Assembly (NCBI GenBank): GCA_964250755.1
Contig: CAXUHB010000014.1
Location: 1-64,000 of the forward strand
Source of the DNA: DASWOJ01 sp964250755
GTDB taxonomy: Bacteria > Pseudomonadota > Alphaproteobacteria > Acetobacterales > Acetobacteraceae
Reading direction: 5' to 3'
DNA: 64,000 bases
In this document: positions 45,353 to 53,972 of the stretch, piece by piece
Layout: every line of letters starts with the position of its first letter
Numbering within the stretch: the stretch's first letter is position 1
Program-made: the position numbers and the translations under genes
Notes under the pieces: model-generated
Told to the model about the DNA's origin: nothing
What the model saw: only the letters and a program-made list of their open reading frames with translations
Databases searched by the model: none

Positions 45353-46182
45353 TTGCCAGGCACCCGGGGGCGCGCGCGCGGGTCCAGCGCGTCGCGCAGC
45401 GCCTCCCCGAACAGGGTGAAGCCCAGCGTCGCCGCGGCCAGCGCCAGCGAGGCGAACAGGACTGGCAGGGTGCTGTCGGACAGGTAGGAGTAGCCGTCGT
45501 AGATCAGCGTCCCCCAGCTTGCCAGCGGCGGGCGGACGCCCAGGCCGATGAAGCTCAGCCCGGCCTCGATGGTGATGACCACCGGCACCTCCATGCTGGC
45601 CAGCACGATCAGCGGCCCGGCGATGTTGGGGAGGACGTGAGACCACATGATGCGCAGCGGCGACGCGCCCAGGATGCGCTCGGCCTCCAGGAATGGGGCG
45701 GCGCGCAGGGCCAGGGCCTGGGCGCGGGCGACACGGCCGAACTGCGGCACCAGCGTGACGGCGACGACGGCGACCAGGTTGGCGTTGCTTGGTCCGAACA
45801 CGGCCACTACCGCCAGCGCCAGCACGAGCGACGGGAACGCGGCCACGATGTCGAAGGCGGCCAGGATCGGACGCTCCCACGCGGTGGACACCGACGCCGC
45901 CAGCACGCCCAGGGCGGTGCCCAGGGTGCCGGCCAGGGCGATGCTGGCCAGGGCCACGCCCATGGCCACCGTCGCGCCATGCAGCAGGCGGCTGAGCAGG
46001 TCCCGCCCCAACTGGTCCGTGCCCAGCAGGTGCAGGCGGGAGGGGCCGGCGAACCGCTCCAGCACCGAGAGCGCATCGGGGTCGTAGGGCGACAGCCAGC
46101 CTGCGAACAGCGCGACACCCACGATCAGGGCCACGATGCCGGCACCCAGCGCGCCGCCGGGCCGGGCCAGGAGCCGCCGCAT
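45349..46182 (-). CDS. Dipeptide-type ABC permease, DppC family
   Basis: A 277-residue permease. It begins MRRLLARPGGALGAGIVALIVGVALFAGW, and has HLLGTDQLGRDLLSRLLHGA and the C-terminal SFIGLGVRPPLASWGTLIYDGYSYL block characteristic of DppC/OppC. It overlaps both neighbours by 1-4 nt, so translation is coupled. Confidence 0.92.
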   Translation of the reverse strand: MRRLLARPGGALGAGIVALIVGVALFAGWLSPYDPDALSVLERFAGPSRLHLLGTDQLGRDLLSRLLHGATVAMGVALASIALAGTLGTALGVLAASVSTAWERPILAAFDIVAAFPSLVLALAVVAVFGPSNANLVAVVAVTLVPQFGRVARAQALALRAAPFLEAERILGASPLRIMWSHVLPNIAGPLIVLASMEVPVVITIEAGLSFIGLGVRPPLASWGTLIYDGYSYLSDSTLPVLFASLALAAATLGFTLFGEALRDALDPRARPRVPGK

Positions 46183-47123
46183 CAGGCGCCCCGCCGCAGC
46201 CGCGGGTCCAGCGCGCCGTGGATCAGGTCCACTGCCAGGTTCGCGCTGGCGAACAGGAGGACCACGACCAGCACCGCGCCTTGCAGGACGGGGTAGTTGC
46301 GGACGTTGATGGCGTCCAGCACCAGGCGGCCCAGGCCGGGGCGGGCGAACACCAACTCCACCAGCACGGCGCCGCCCAGCAGCCGGCCGACGCCCAGGCC
46401 CAGCACGGCCAGCACGGGGACGCAGGCGTTCTTCAGCGCATAGCGCAGCACGACGGTCCGGCGCGGCAGGCCGTAGGCGCGGGCGGTGCGGATGTAGGGT
46501 TCCTGCAGCACCTCCAGCATGGAGGTGCGGACCAGGCGGGCGATGTAGCCCACCCAGCCCAGCGCCAGCGCGGCGGTAGGCAGGACGAGGCGGCGGGCCT
46601 GGTCCGCCAGGTCGTTGGCCCGTCCGGTGCCCAGCACCGGCAGCCAGTCCAGCCAGACCGAGAAGGTCAGCAGCAGCAGGATGGCGACCACGAAGCTGGG
46701 GATGGCGATCAGCGCGACGGAGGTGCCGGCCAGCGCGCTGTCCAGCACGGAGCCGGGCCGGGTGGCCGCCAGGCAGCCCAGCGGCACGCCGAGCAGGATG
46801 GCCAGGCCGATGCTGCTGGCGGTGAGCACGACGGTGTAGGGCAGCACCCCGGCGATGGCTGCGGACACCTTGCCGCCGGTCAGCACGTCGGTGCCGAGGT
46901 CGCCGGTAGCGACGTGGGACAGGAAGCGCCAGAGGCGGATGTGGACGGGCTGGTCCAGGCCCATCTCGGCCACGAAGCGGGCGGCATAGGCGGGGCTGGC
47001 CTGGGGGCCGAGCAGCACCGCCGCGGGGTCGCCGGGGACCAGGACCGTGAGGGCGAACAGGAGGAGCATGGCGCCGAGGACGATCAGGGCGGTGGTGAGG
47101 AGGCGACTCAGGAGGTAGGGCAT
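46182..47123 (-). CDS. Dipeptide-type ABC permease, DppB family
   Basis: A 313-residue permease: MPYLLSRLLTTALIVLGAMLLLF start, LVPGDPAAVLLGPQASPAYAARF, RLVRTSMLEVLQEPYIRTARAYG with GLPRRTV (EAA loop), and an ending RPGLGRLVLDAINVRNYPVLQG. Typical for DppB. It lies 185 nt from the binding-protein gene. Confidence 0.92.
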   Translation of the reverse strand: MPYLLSRLLTTALIVLGAMLLLFALTVLVPGDPAAVLLGPQASPAYAARFVAEMGLDQPVHIRLWRFLSHVATGDLGTDVLTGGKVSAAIAGVLPYTVVLTASSIGLAILLGVPLGCLAATRPGSVLDSALAGTSVALIAIPSFVVAILLLLTFSVWLDWLPVLGTGRANDLADQARRLVLPTAALALGWVGYIARLVRTSMLEVLQEPYIRTARAYGLPRRTVVLRYALKNACVPVLAVLGLGVGRLLGGAVLVELVFARPGLGRLVLDAINVRNYPVLQGAVLVVVLLFASANLAVDLIHGALDPRLRRGA

Positions 47124-47224
47124 TTAGGGGCTGTCGGCTGGGAGGGGGTGTTTGGGGGAGGCCTGGTTGCGGCGCGGCCTTGGATCGGGACGGACGGTCC
47201 TTTCACGGGCTGGGACGGCGCTTG

Positions 47225-47268
47225 CCGCCTCCCTCACCCCGGCCTTCTCCCGGAGAGAGGGAGAAGGG
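47225..47268. repeat. Single REP-like element
   Basis: GCCTCCCTCACCCCGGCC followed by CTCCCGGAGAGAGGGAG, one copy of the palindromic family, in the spacer between the binding protein and dppB genes. No inverted mate is visible. Confidence 0.65.
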
Positions 47269-47308
47269 CAGCGCATCCCTTCTTTTCCAGCGCGTTGAAC
47301 GGTTCCGA

Positions 47309-48844
47309 TCAGGCTGGGGCAAAGCGGTCCAGTGCCCAGTCTATTCCGCTGGGCAGGAGGGCGGGGCGGAGCCAGTCGCGGTGGACGAAGAGGCCTACGT
47401 CGTAGGTGAGCCAGACGAAGGCGCTGCTGTCCTCCATCAGTTGCTGGGCCTGGATGAACAGGGCGGCGCGCTTGGCAGGGTCCAGCTCGGCGCTGCCCTG
47501 GTCCAGCAGGCGGTCGAACTCCGGGCTGCTCCAGCGCTGCCAGTTCCAGGTGCCGATCTGGCTGGTGGTGAACCACTGGGCGAGGAAGTTGGGGTCCAGC
47601 TTGCCGTTGAAGCGGATGATGAACAGGTCCAGCGCCTTGCCGGCATCGCCCTTGCCGGCGGAGAAGAAGCTGGCGGCGTCCTGGGCGTCCACCTCCAGGG
47701 TGATGCCGACGTCGCGCAGCAGGGCCTGGGCCACCAGGGCCATCGTCTGGTAGGCCGGCTGGTTCTGCACCAGGATGCGGGCCTTGAAGCCGGCGGTGTG
47801 GCCGGCCTCGGCCAGGAGGCGCTTGGCCTCGGCCACGTCCCGCTTGAGGGCGGGGGCGGCGGGCCAGTGGCCGACGACCTGGGGCATGACGAGGGCGTTG
47901 GCGCGGGGGGCGCGCCCGTTGTAGCCGGCGAGCAGCATCTGGTCCACGTCGAGCGCGAGGCGGATGGCGCGGCGGACGCGGGGGTCGTTGAAGGGCGGCT
48001 TGTCCACGTTCATGCCGAGCCAGACGTTGGCGATGCCGGGCTGCTGGATGACCTTGAGGCCGGGGACCGAGCGGAGCGACGCTTGGGACGGGGGCAGGGC
48101 GGAGAAGTCGAGGTCGCCGGAGCGGAGGCCGAGTTCGGCGGTCTTGGGGTCGGGGACGTAGCGGACCGCGACCTCCTCGAAGCCGGAGCGCTCACCAACG
48201 TAGTCCGGGTTGCGGCGCAGGACGACCTGGCGCTGCTTCTCGAACGAGGCGACCATGAGGGGGCCGCTGCCGACCGGGCTGGTGTTGTGGGCGGCCCCGC
48301 GCTCCTGCACGGCGCGGCGGCAGAGGATGCTGCCGGCGACATCGCCGAGGGCGATGGTGAAGAGGGCGGCGCTGGGCTTCTCCATGACGATGCGGCCGGA
48401 GAGGCGGTCCGCAACCTGGACCTCCTTGAGGTTGGCCCATTCGCCCTTGTAGGGGGACTCCTTGCCGCCGGGGCCGGGGGTGATGAAGCGTTCGTAGGAG
48501 AACTTCACGTCGTCGGCCGTCATCTCCCCGTAGCCGCCGGTGAACATCTGGCCGGGCTTGAGGCGGAAGGCGACCTCGGTCGGGGAGACCTGGGTGAGTT
48601 CGGCGGCGGCGTCGTTGACCAGCTCCCCGGTGCCGCCGGGCTTGACGGTGACGAGGCGCTGGGTGATGGCGCGGACGATGTTGCCGTCCTGCAGGCCCGT
48701 GCGGAAGGCGGGGTCCAGGACCTCCACGTCGCGGTCTATGCGGACGGCAATGCTGGTGTGGGTTGGCGTCTGGGCGGCGGCGGGGCGGGCGGCGAGGGCG
48801 GTTGCGCCGGCGAGCAGGACGCGGCGGGGGACGGTGGGGGGCAT
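47309..48844 (-). CDS. Peptide/nickel-type ABC substrate-binding protein
   Basis: A 511-residue periplasmic binding protein (SBP_bac_5). The signal begins MPPTVPRRVLLAGATALAAR and ends AAAQ (twin-arginine-like). Mature marks are RDVEVLDPAFRTGLQDGNIVRAITQ, FRLKPGQMFTGGYGEMTADDVKFSYER, and RRAIRLALDVDQMLLAGY. The ATG at 48844 is preferred; the long open frame further 5' is out-of-context shadow. It heads the Dpp-like operon. Confidence 0.9.
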   Translation of the reverse strand: MPPTVPRRVLLAGATALAARPAAAQTPTHTSIAVRIDRDVEVLDPAFRTGLQDGNIVRAITQRLVTVKPGGTGELVNDAAAELTQVSPTEVAFRLKPGQMFTGGYGEMTADDVKFSYERFITPGPGGKESPYKGEWANLKEVQVADRLSGRIVMEKPSAALFTIALGDVAGSILCRRAVQERGAAHNTSPVGSGPLMVASFEKQRQVVLRRNPDYVGERSGFEEVAVRYVPDPKTAELGLRSGDLDFSALPPSQASLRSVPGLKVIQQPGIANVWLGMNVDKPPFNDPRVRRAIRLALDVDQMLLAGYNGRAPRANALVMPQVVGHWPAAPALKRDVAEAKRLLAEAGHTAGFKARILVQNQPAYQTMALVAQALLRDVGITLEVDAQDAASFFSAGKGDAGKALDLFIIRFNGKLDPNFLAQWFTTSQIGTWNWQRWSSPEFDRLLDQGSAELDPAKRAALFIQAQQLMEDSSAFVWLTYDVGLFVHRDWLRPALLPSGIDWALDRFAPA

Positions 48845-48997
48845 GGCGCGGGTTCCTGGTGTGGGTGCGGCATCTTGGGGGCATCGCCGCCGTGGGGTCG
48901 AGTCGGCGTGGTCAAGTCGGGGCGGCGTGCCCGTTACGCGGCAGGTGGGCCTGCCTGCCGAGTGTGACAGGGGCTGCTGCTCAGGGTCGGGGCCGTG

Positions 48998-50116
48998 ATG
49001 CCGCCGCCCCACACTGTCTGCGTGGACGCCCGGGGGCTGCTGGCCCGGGAGGGGACGGGGGTTGCGACCTATGCCGCTGGGGTGGCGGGGGCGCTGGCGG
49101 GGGCGGGCGTGGCCTTGGAGCGGCTGGCGGACGGGCCTGCGCCGGGGCGGCTGCGGCGGTGGCTGGCTGCTGCGCCGCCCGGGGCGCGGCGTGCGCCGCT
49201 GACCGGGCCGGGATTGCGGGGGGGCGGTGACCCGTTCCGGACGGCGCAGGTGCATTTCGACTGGCACCGGGCGTTCATGCCGCTGCGGGATGGGGTGCCA
49301 CCGTGGGTGATGCACTGGACGTATCCGGTGCCGATGCGCTTCGTGGGGGCGCGGAACGTCTATACCGTGCATGACGTGATCCCGCTGCGGCATCCGGGGC
49401 TGACGCCGGTGGACCCGGCGCGGCTGCGGCGGCTGCTGCGCGGGGTGGGGCGCTGGGCGTCCCATGTGGTGACGGTCAGCGAGGCGTCGCGCGCGGCGGT
49501 GCTGGCGGAGACCGGGTGGGCGCCGGGGCGGGTGACGAACACGCTGCAATCGGTGGACGTGGGGGGCGCGGACCTGCGCGCCCCTGCGGCGCTGGGGCTG
49601 CGGCCCGGCGGCTACTACCTGTGCGCGGGCACGGTGGAGCCGCGGAAGAACATCGCTCGGCTGGTTGCGGCCCATGCGGCGAGCGGGGTGGCCGGGCCGC
49701 TGGTGCTGGCCGGGCCGGACGGGTGGCGGGCGGCAGGGGAGATGCAGGGCGCGGGTGCCGGGGTGCGCCGGGTGCCGTGGCTGCCGCGCCCGGCGCTGCT
49801 GGGGCTGATGGCCGGGGCGCGGGCGGTGCTGATGCCGTCCTTGGCGGAGGGGTTCGGGCTGCCGGTGGCGGAGGCGATGGCGCTGGGCGTGCCGGCCCTG
49901 GCCTCCCGCGGGGGCGCGCTGGAGGAGATTGCGGGCGGGGCGGCGCTGCTGGTGGACGCCTTGAGCGTGGACGCGCTGGCGGCGGGGCTGCGGGCGCTGG
50001 ACGGGGATGCGGGGCTGCGGGCGTCCCTTGCGGCGCGGGGGCTGCGGCGTGCGGAGGCGTTCACGCCCGCGGCCCATGCGGCGCGGCTGCTGGCGGCATA
50101 CGGGCAGGGGCCGTGA
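48998..50116 (+). CDS. Family 4 (GT-B) glycosyltransferase
   Basis: A 372-residue retaining glycosyltransferase. It begins VCVDARGLLAREGTGVATYA, with YTVHDVIPLRHPG, the donor-site YYLCAGTVEPRKNIARLVAA, and the C-terminal ARAVLMPSLAEGFGLPVAEAMALGVPALAS, which contains the E-x7-E motif. It probably adds a sugar to an envelope or exported glycan; no cluster partner is adjacent. A GTG at 48995 overlaps the chosen ATG. Confidence 0.88.
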   Translation: MPPPHTVCVDARGLLAREGTGVATYAAGVAGALAGAGVALERLADGPAPGRLRRWLAAAPPGARRAPLTGPGLRGGGDPFRTAQVHFDWHRAFMPLRDGVPPWVMHWTYPVPMRFVGARNVYTVHDVIPLRHPGLTPVDPARLRRLLRGVGRWASHVVTVSEASRAAVLAETGWAPGRVTNTLQSVDVGGADLRAPAALGLRPGGYYLCAGTVEPRKNIARLVAAHAASGVAGPLVLAGPDGWRAAGEMQGAGAGVRRVPWLPRPALLGLMAGARAVLMPSLAEGFGLPVAEAMALGVPALASRGGALEEIAGGAALLVDALSVDALAAGLRALDGDAGLRASLAARGLRRAEAFTPAAHAARLLAAYGQGP

Positions 50117-50182
50117 GGCCGCGCCGGGACGGGCGGGCTGCCGGGCCTGGGGCTGGTGGGTCATGCGCCGGGGCCGGGGCGG

Positions 50183-50989
50183 TCAGCCGCCCGGGGGCGG
50201 ACGGTCCCGGGCGGCGGGGTGGCGCAGTATCTTGGCGACCAGGGCGGCTGGGTCGTCTGGCGGGGTGCCGTCCGCGGCGGGGCGGAGCTGGGCGCGGGGG
50301 ATGAGGGTTTGGACGCCCGGTTGGGGGGCGTCCGGGTGGGTGGGGGCGGGGCTGGCCCCATGCGCGGGGGCCGGGTCGGCTGGCGGGGGGCAGGCGGCGG
50401 CGGCGCGGGCGCAGAGGTCCTGGATGTCTGCGGGGGTGCGCCGACGCCAGGGCTGGGTGCCGGCGTGGATGCCGAGGCCGAGGTCCCGGCAGATTTCGGC
50501 GATGATGTCGGCGGTGGGACGGCTGGCGAGGTCGGCATCCATGTCCGGGCCGTCGAGGCGGTCGTTCAGCTCCCGCGTGAGGGCGTGGAGGTCGGGCTGG
50601 CCGGGGCCTGGCTTGGCGTGGTGGACCTCGCGGCCGATCCTGTCCTCGACCTCCCGGATGATGCGCTTGCGGGCGGCGGCGCGCTGGGCGGCGTGGTCCG
50701 GGAGCGCGGGGAGGGGCTGCTGCAGGGTGCGGTGGAGCAGGATGCTGCGGCGGACGGCGCGGGCGATGCGGTCGAAGGCCGCGGCGAGGGCGACGAGCGT
50801 GTCCGGGTCCGGGCGCGGTGCTGGGGGCTGGGCGGCGCTGGCCGCCTGGGCGTGGGCAGTGGCCTGGGCATGGAGGGCGCGGGCGACGCTGACGCCCATG
50901 TGGATGAGGTCGTCCAGCACCTGGCAGTAGGCGTGGGGGGTCGGGGCGGGGTGGAGGGGGATTGGGGTGTTGGTGGGGGGAGTGGACAT
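50183..50989 (-). CDS. Unknown Ala/Pro-rich helical protein
   Basis: A 268-residue cytosolic-looking protein. A helical middle (IHMGVSVARALHAQATAHAQ, KRIIREVEDRIGREVHH) is followed by TADIIAEICRDLGLGI and a Pro-rich tail. There is no signal or membrane helix. I do not recognise the family. The low-complexity ends could inflate the open frame, but the middle has a clear coding pattern. It is the last chromosome-like gene before the low-GC island. Confidence 0.6.
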   Translation of the reverse strand: MSTPPTNTPIPLHPAPTPHAYCQVLDDLIHMGVSVARALHAQATAHAQAASAAQPPAPRPDPDTLVALAAAFDRIARAVRRSILLHRTLQQPLPALPDHAAQRAAARKRIIREVEDRIGREVHHAKPGPGQPDLHALTRELNDRLDGPDMDADLASRPTADIIAEICRDLGLGIHAGTQPWRRRTPADIQDLCARAAAACPPPADPAPAHGASPAPTHPDAPQPGVQTLIPRAQLRPAADGTPPDDPAALVAKILRHPAARDRPPPGG

Positions 50990-51214
50990 GAACGGAAGGA
51001 GAACATTGTGGGGGTGGGGGTGTCAAGCCCAACACGCGAGACTTGGGCCACGCTGCCTTGGGCTAGAGCGACTGGTTCAACACATGATACGGCAGCAAAT
51101 GGCTGGCCGGTTCGCAACGACGGTAGCGAGCAGTTCATACTAATTTAGCGACTGCTGCCCCTTCACTTCTCCGGTGTGTGAGGGTAGAGACTGTTGCAAG
51201 GGAGACGACGCCGA

Positions 51215-52261
51215 GTGTGGAAGGAACAAAGATTCGAGGCCATAACGAAACAGTCCCTTGAGGGCTTCGATGGTGCAGATGCTTCATTGTGGTCTCGTTA
51301 TGAGATGACCCGATCTGACATTCTGGCAAACGTGCTTCCCTATATCGCCACGAAAGAGCCTGGGCTGAGCGACCACGGGGTCGATCATGTTGCAAATGTT
51401 TTGCGAAATGTCGGCCAGGTACTGGGCATAGATGGTAGCGGCGTAATATATCGTGAAGCGCCCGTTGGTAAAATGCCTGCAGTCGAGAGGCTTCTTCTTC
51501 TCCTTGGCTGCCTACTTCACGACATCGGTAACATCCGAGGCCGCAGTAAGCACAACCTGATGACGAGCACGGTTTGGCGCGACAGTGGCAATCAGTCTTT
51601 CCAGCAATGGAACCCGGCTGACCGGAAGACTATTCTCTCCCTTTGCCAAGCCCATACCGGTGTAGCACCTGACGGGTCACGCGACACTCTAAAGCCTTTA
51701 GCGACAGGCAATCACTATTTTTTGGGACAGAATGTTCCTCTTGCTAAGCTCGCCGCGACATTGCGCTTCGCCGACGAATTGGCCGAGGGCGTTCAGCGGA
51801 CCTCACGATTCCTCTTGTTTCAACAAGAGTATGGCGCAAGCAATATTGATTATCATCGATATGCAAACGCAGTTGAAGTCATAATTGACCGTGCTAATGG
51901 ACGAGTTGCACTCACCTATACGATAGAATTGACAGATCCTGGCATGGCGGATGGAGACGGGTCACTAGAAAATCTGCGGCGTTTACTAGCTATAGTTTTC
52001 AAGAGAGTCATCAAGCTTGAACTTGAGCGTAGCTACGCGCGTCACTATGCGCCCGATATGTTGGCATTCACCGAGACGTCGATAGTAATAGATATCACGC
52101 GTAACCACGAACGCGTATGCGAGCTTCCAGCGCTGGTTTTGAATGACTTCAACATGAGAAATGAAAATGTCACCCAGATATCGATGCTGGAGAATGCGTA
52201 TAATGTTGAGAAAATAATAGCAACCATCGGCAGCGATATTGAGGGAGGCAGAAATGCGTAA
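51215..52261 (+). CDS. HD-domain metal-dependent phosphohydrolase (island gene 1)
   Basis: A 348-residue HD protein. The full catalytic set is visible: H54 and H58 in LSDHGVDHV, H102-D103 in CLLHDIGN, H147 in QAHTG, D187 in RFADELAEG. The C-terminal part (about 210-340) alternates strands and helices and resembles the HD proteins of bacterial conflict systems (HD-CE-like). Likely activities are phosphodiesterase/nucleotidase or nuclease. A GTG with GGGAG about 10 nt upstream is chosen over TTG 51194 and ATG 51305. Low GC; overlaps the ATPase gene by 8 nt. Confidence 0.82.
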   Translation: MWKEQRFEAITKQSLEGFDGADASLWSRYEMTRSDILANVLPYIATKEPGLSDHGVDHVANVLRNVGQVLGIDGSGVIYREAPVGKMPAVERLLLLLGCLLHDIGNIRGRSKHNLMTSTVWRDSGNQSFQQWNPADRKTILSLCQAHTGVAPDGSRDTLKPLATGNHYFLGQNVPLAKLAATLRFADELAEGVQRTSRFLLFQQEYGASNIDYHRYANAVEVIIDRANGRVALTYTIELTDPGMADGDGSLENLRRLLAIVFKRVIKLELERSYARHYAPDMLAFTETSIVIDITRNHERVCELPALVLNDFNMRNENVTQISMLENAYNVEKIIATIGSDIEGGRNA

Positions 52262-53972
52262 TCCTTTTGAGTATGATGCTGCACCAAATCTTGACCCACA
52301 GCGCCTCATCGATTGGTACATTGAAGACCATAACTACTCTCGCTTTATGGCGTCGCGTCGGAATGTGATTATCAACGGAGAGCGCGGCTCAGGTAAGAGC
52401 ATGACACTGATATACCACTCTTTGACTTACGCGTCCAAGCGCCAGCCGGTGGTTGATACGGGCGACTCTGCTAGTCGCATAATTGGGATATATGTCCCCT
52501 GCAATACGCCACTTAGCAGCAAAGAGGAGCATCGGCTACTTGGTCCGATTCCGCAAATGCGAGTCTCTGAGGCAAACTTCACTCTTTCAATAGTGGCAAA
52601 TCTCGCCCGAGAATTTAAAGATGAAGTCCAGTGCCTCAATGAGGAGGATAAAGCTTTCCTTAGACAAGAGTTTGCATTTATCATGGATAGCGATCTGCCC
52701 TCTGGTCAGTCGTGTCCGTTCGAGCTTCTGCGCCGCCAGGCCCATGCGAAGATTCGGGCCATTCAGATTAGGCTGCACCAGGAAAGCTTTAACAGTGACG
52801 ATGCCGTCGACACATTTTCGATGCTTGTAATTCCGCTTCTGCAAGCTATTCGTGCGACGCAAGCATTTCGAGGCGTTCACTTCTCATTGCTTGTTGACGA
52901 TGTTCAAGACTTAAATGAGCATCAGCGTCGTCTCATAAACGCCTGGCTCGGCTACAGAGATAACTCTATTTTCTCAATTAAGATGGCGGTCGCTGGTATC
53001 CGAAGCTATGACTTCTCTACAGCGCATGGAGGCTCCGTTCTCGAAGGTCATGACTATGTCACGGTTGATCTGCAGAGGCCGATCCAAAACAAAGATTCGG
53101 AATTCGGCCAGTTTGCGCTAAGTGTAGCTGCCAAACGGCTTACCAACGCAGGAATAAATATAAGTCCAGAAGTCTTCTTTCCTGTAAGCAAGGCATTTGT
53201 CTCCAGGCTTGAGAGAGCCAAACTGCAAACGGAGGCGGAAGCTATCAAACTTGGTCTAACAGCAGGATCAAAGGCTTTTAATGACTTCGTCTATAAGCAG
53301 AAGCGGGCTGCTTATTTTCGCGGTCGTGATCCGAAGGCAAATAAGCCAGTTTACAGTGGATTTAGCACTTTGACTCACCTTTCGACTGGAGTTATTCGGA
53401 ATCTACTGCAGCCTTGCTTCGTAATGTTCGAAAGGCAGATGTCCAAAAACCGAGGGAGTGCTCCAAGTGAGATTGACTCGGATGTTCAAGACGAAGTTGT
53501 GAAAACGCAGAGTGATCGCCTATGGGGACTGATAGAGAATAATCTTGAGAAACGCTTGCCTGGATGCACTGAAGAGGACGGTAAAAGGATTGCGCGGCTG
53601 TTTACTAGGTTAGCCGAATATTTTCGAGGGCGGCTTCTAGGTCACGCATCCGAACCGCGCGTGGTCACATTTATTATCAGTGAACGCAATCATTCAAGCT
53701 ACGTGCATATTGAAAGGCTGATGCTTCTAGCCGAGCGAGCACAGATTGTTTATGTCCGACTTGGAACTGCTAAGAAGGAGGGAGGTCGAGAAAATTACTA
53801 CGTTCCTAATCGCATGTTGTGGCCTCGCTACGGGCTTGACGCGCATGGTCAACACGGGCGCGCGTCGCTTAGAGCGCAAGACCTCTGGGCGGCAGCGGCG
53901 AACAACATTGCGCTGTCCTATGAGGATGACGATGCCGGCATAGTTCAAGGAGGACTGTTTGATGAGCAATAA
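52254..53972 (+). CDS. ORC/CDC6-like AAA ATPase (island gene 2)
   Basis: A 572-residue ATPase. It opens NPFEYDAAPNLDPQRL with YIEDHNYSRFMASRRNVII, then Walker A GERGSGKS (residues 42-49) and a Walker B LLVDDVQDL at about 210-218. The C-terminus has YYVPNRMLWPRYGLDAHGQ, which I associate with ORC-CDC6 family AAA ATPases of defence contexts. It probably senses or remodels a nucleic acid or protein complex and controls the HD protein and gene 3. ATG at 52254 with GGGAGG 6 nt upstream; the frame overlaps both neighbours. Confidence 0.82.
   Translation: MRNPFEYDAAPNLDPQRLIDWYIEDHNYSRFMASRRNVIINGERGSGKSMTLIYHSLTYASKRQPVVDTGDSASRIIGIYVPCNTPLSSKEEHRLLGPIPQMRVSEANFTLSIVANLAREFKDEVQCLNEEDKAFLRQEFAFIMDSDLPSGQSCPFELLRRQAHAKIRAIQIRLHQESFNSDDAVDTFSMLVIPLLQAIRATQAFRGVHFSLLVDDVQDLNEHQRRLINAWLGYRDNSIFSIKMAVAGIRSYDFSTAHGGSVLEGHDYVTVDLQRPIQNKDSEFGQFALSVAAKRLTNAGINISPEVFFPVSKAFVSRLERAKLQTEAEAIKLGLTAGSKAFNDFVYKQKRAAYFRGRDPKANKPVYSGFSTLTHLSTGVIRNLLQPCFVMFERQMSKNRGSAPSEIDSDVQDEVVKTQSDRLWGLIENNLEKRLPGCTEEDGKRIARLFTRLAEYFRGRLLGHASEPRVVTFIISERNHSSYVHIERLMLLAERAQIVYVRLGTAKKEGGRENYYVPNRMLWPRYGLDAHGQHGRASLRAQDLWAAAANNIALSYEDDDAGIVQGGLFDEQ

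Noticed and set aside
48845..50164. The extra 5' part of the long frame that runs into the binding-protein gene at 47309
   Set aside because: It is Arg/Pro/His-rich antisense of the GT4 gene and lies before a proper signal peptide; the binding protein starts at 48844.
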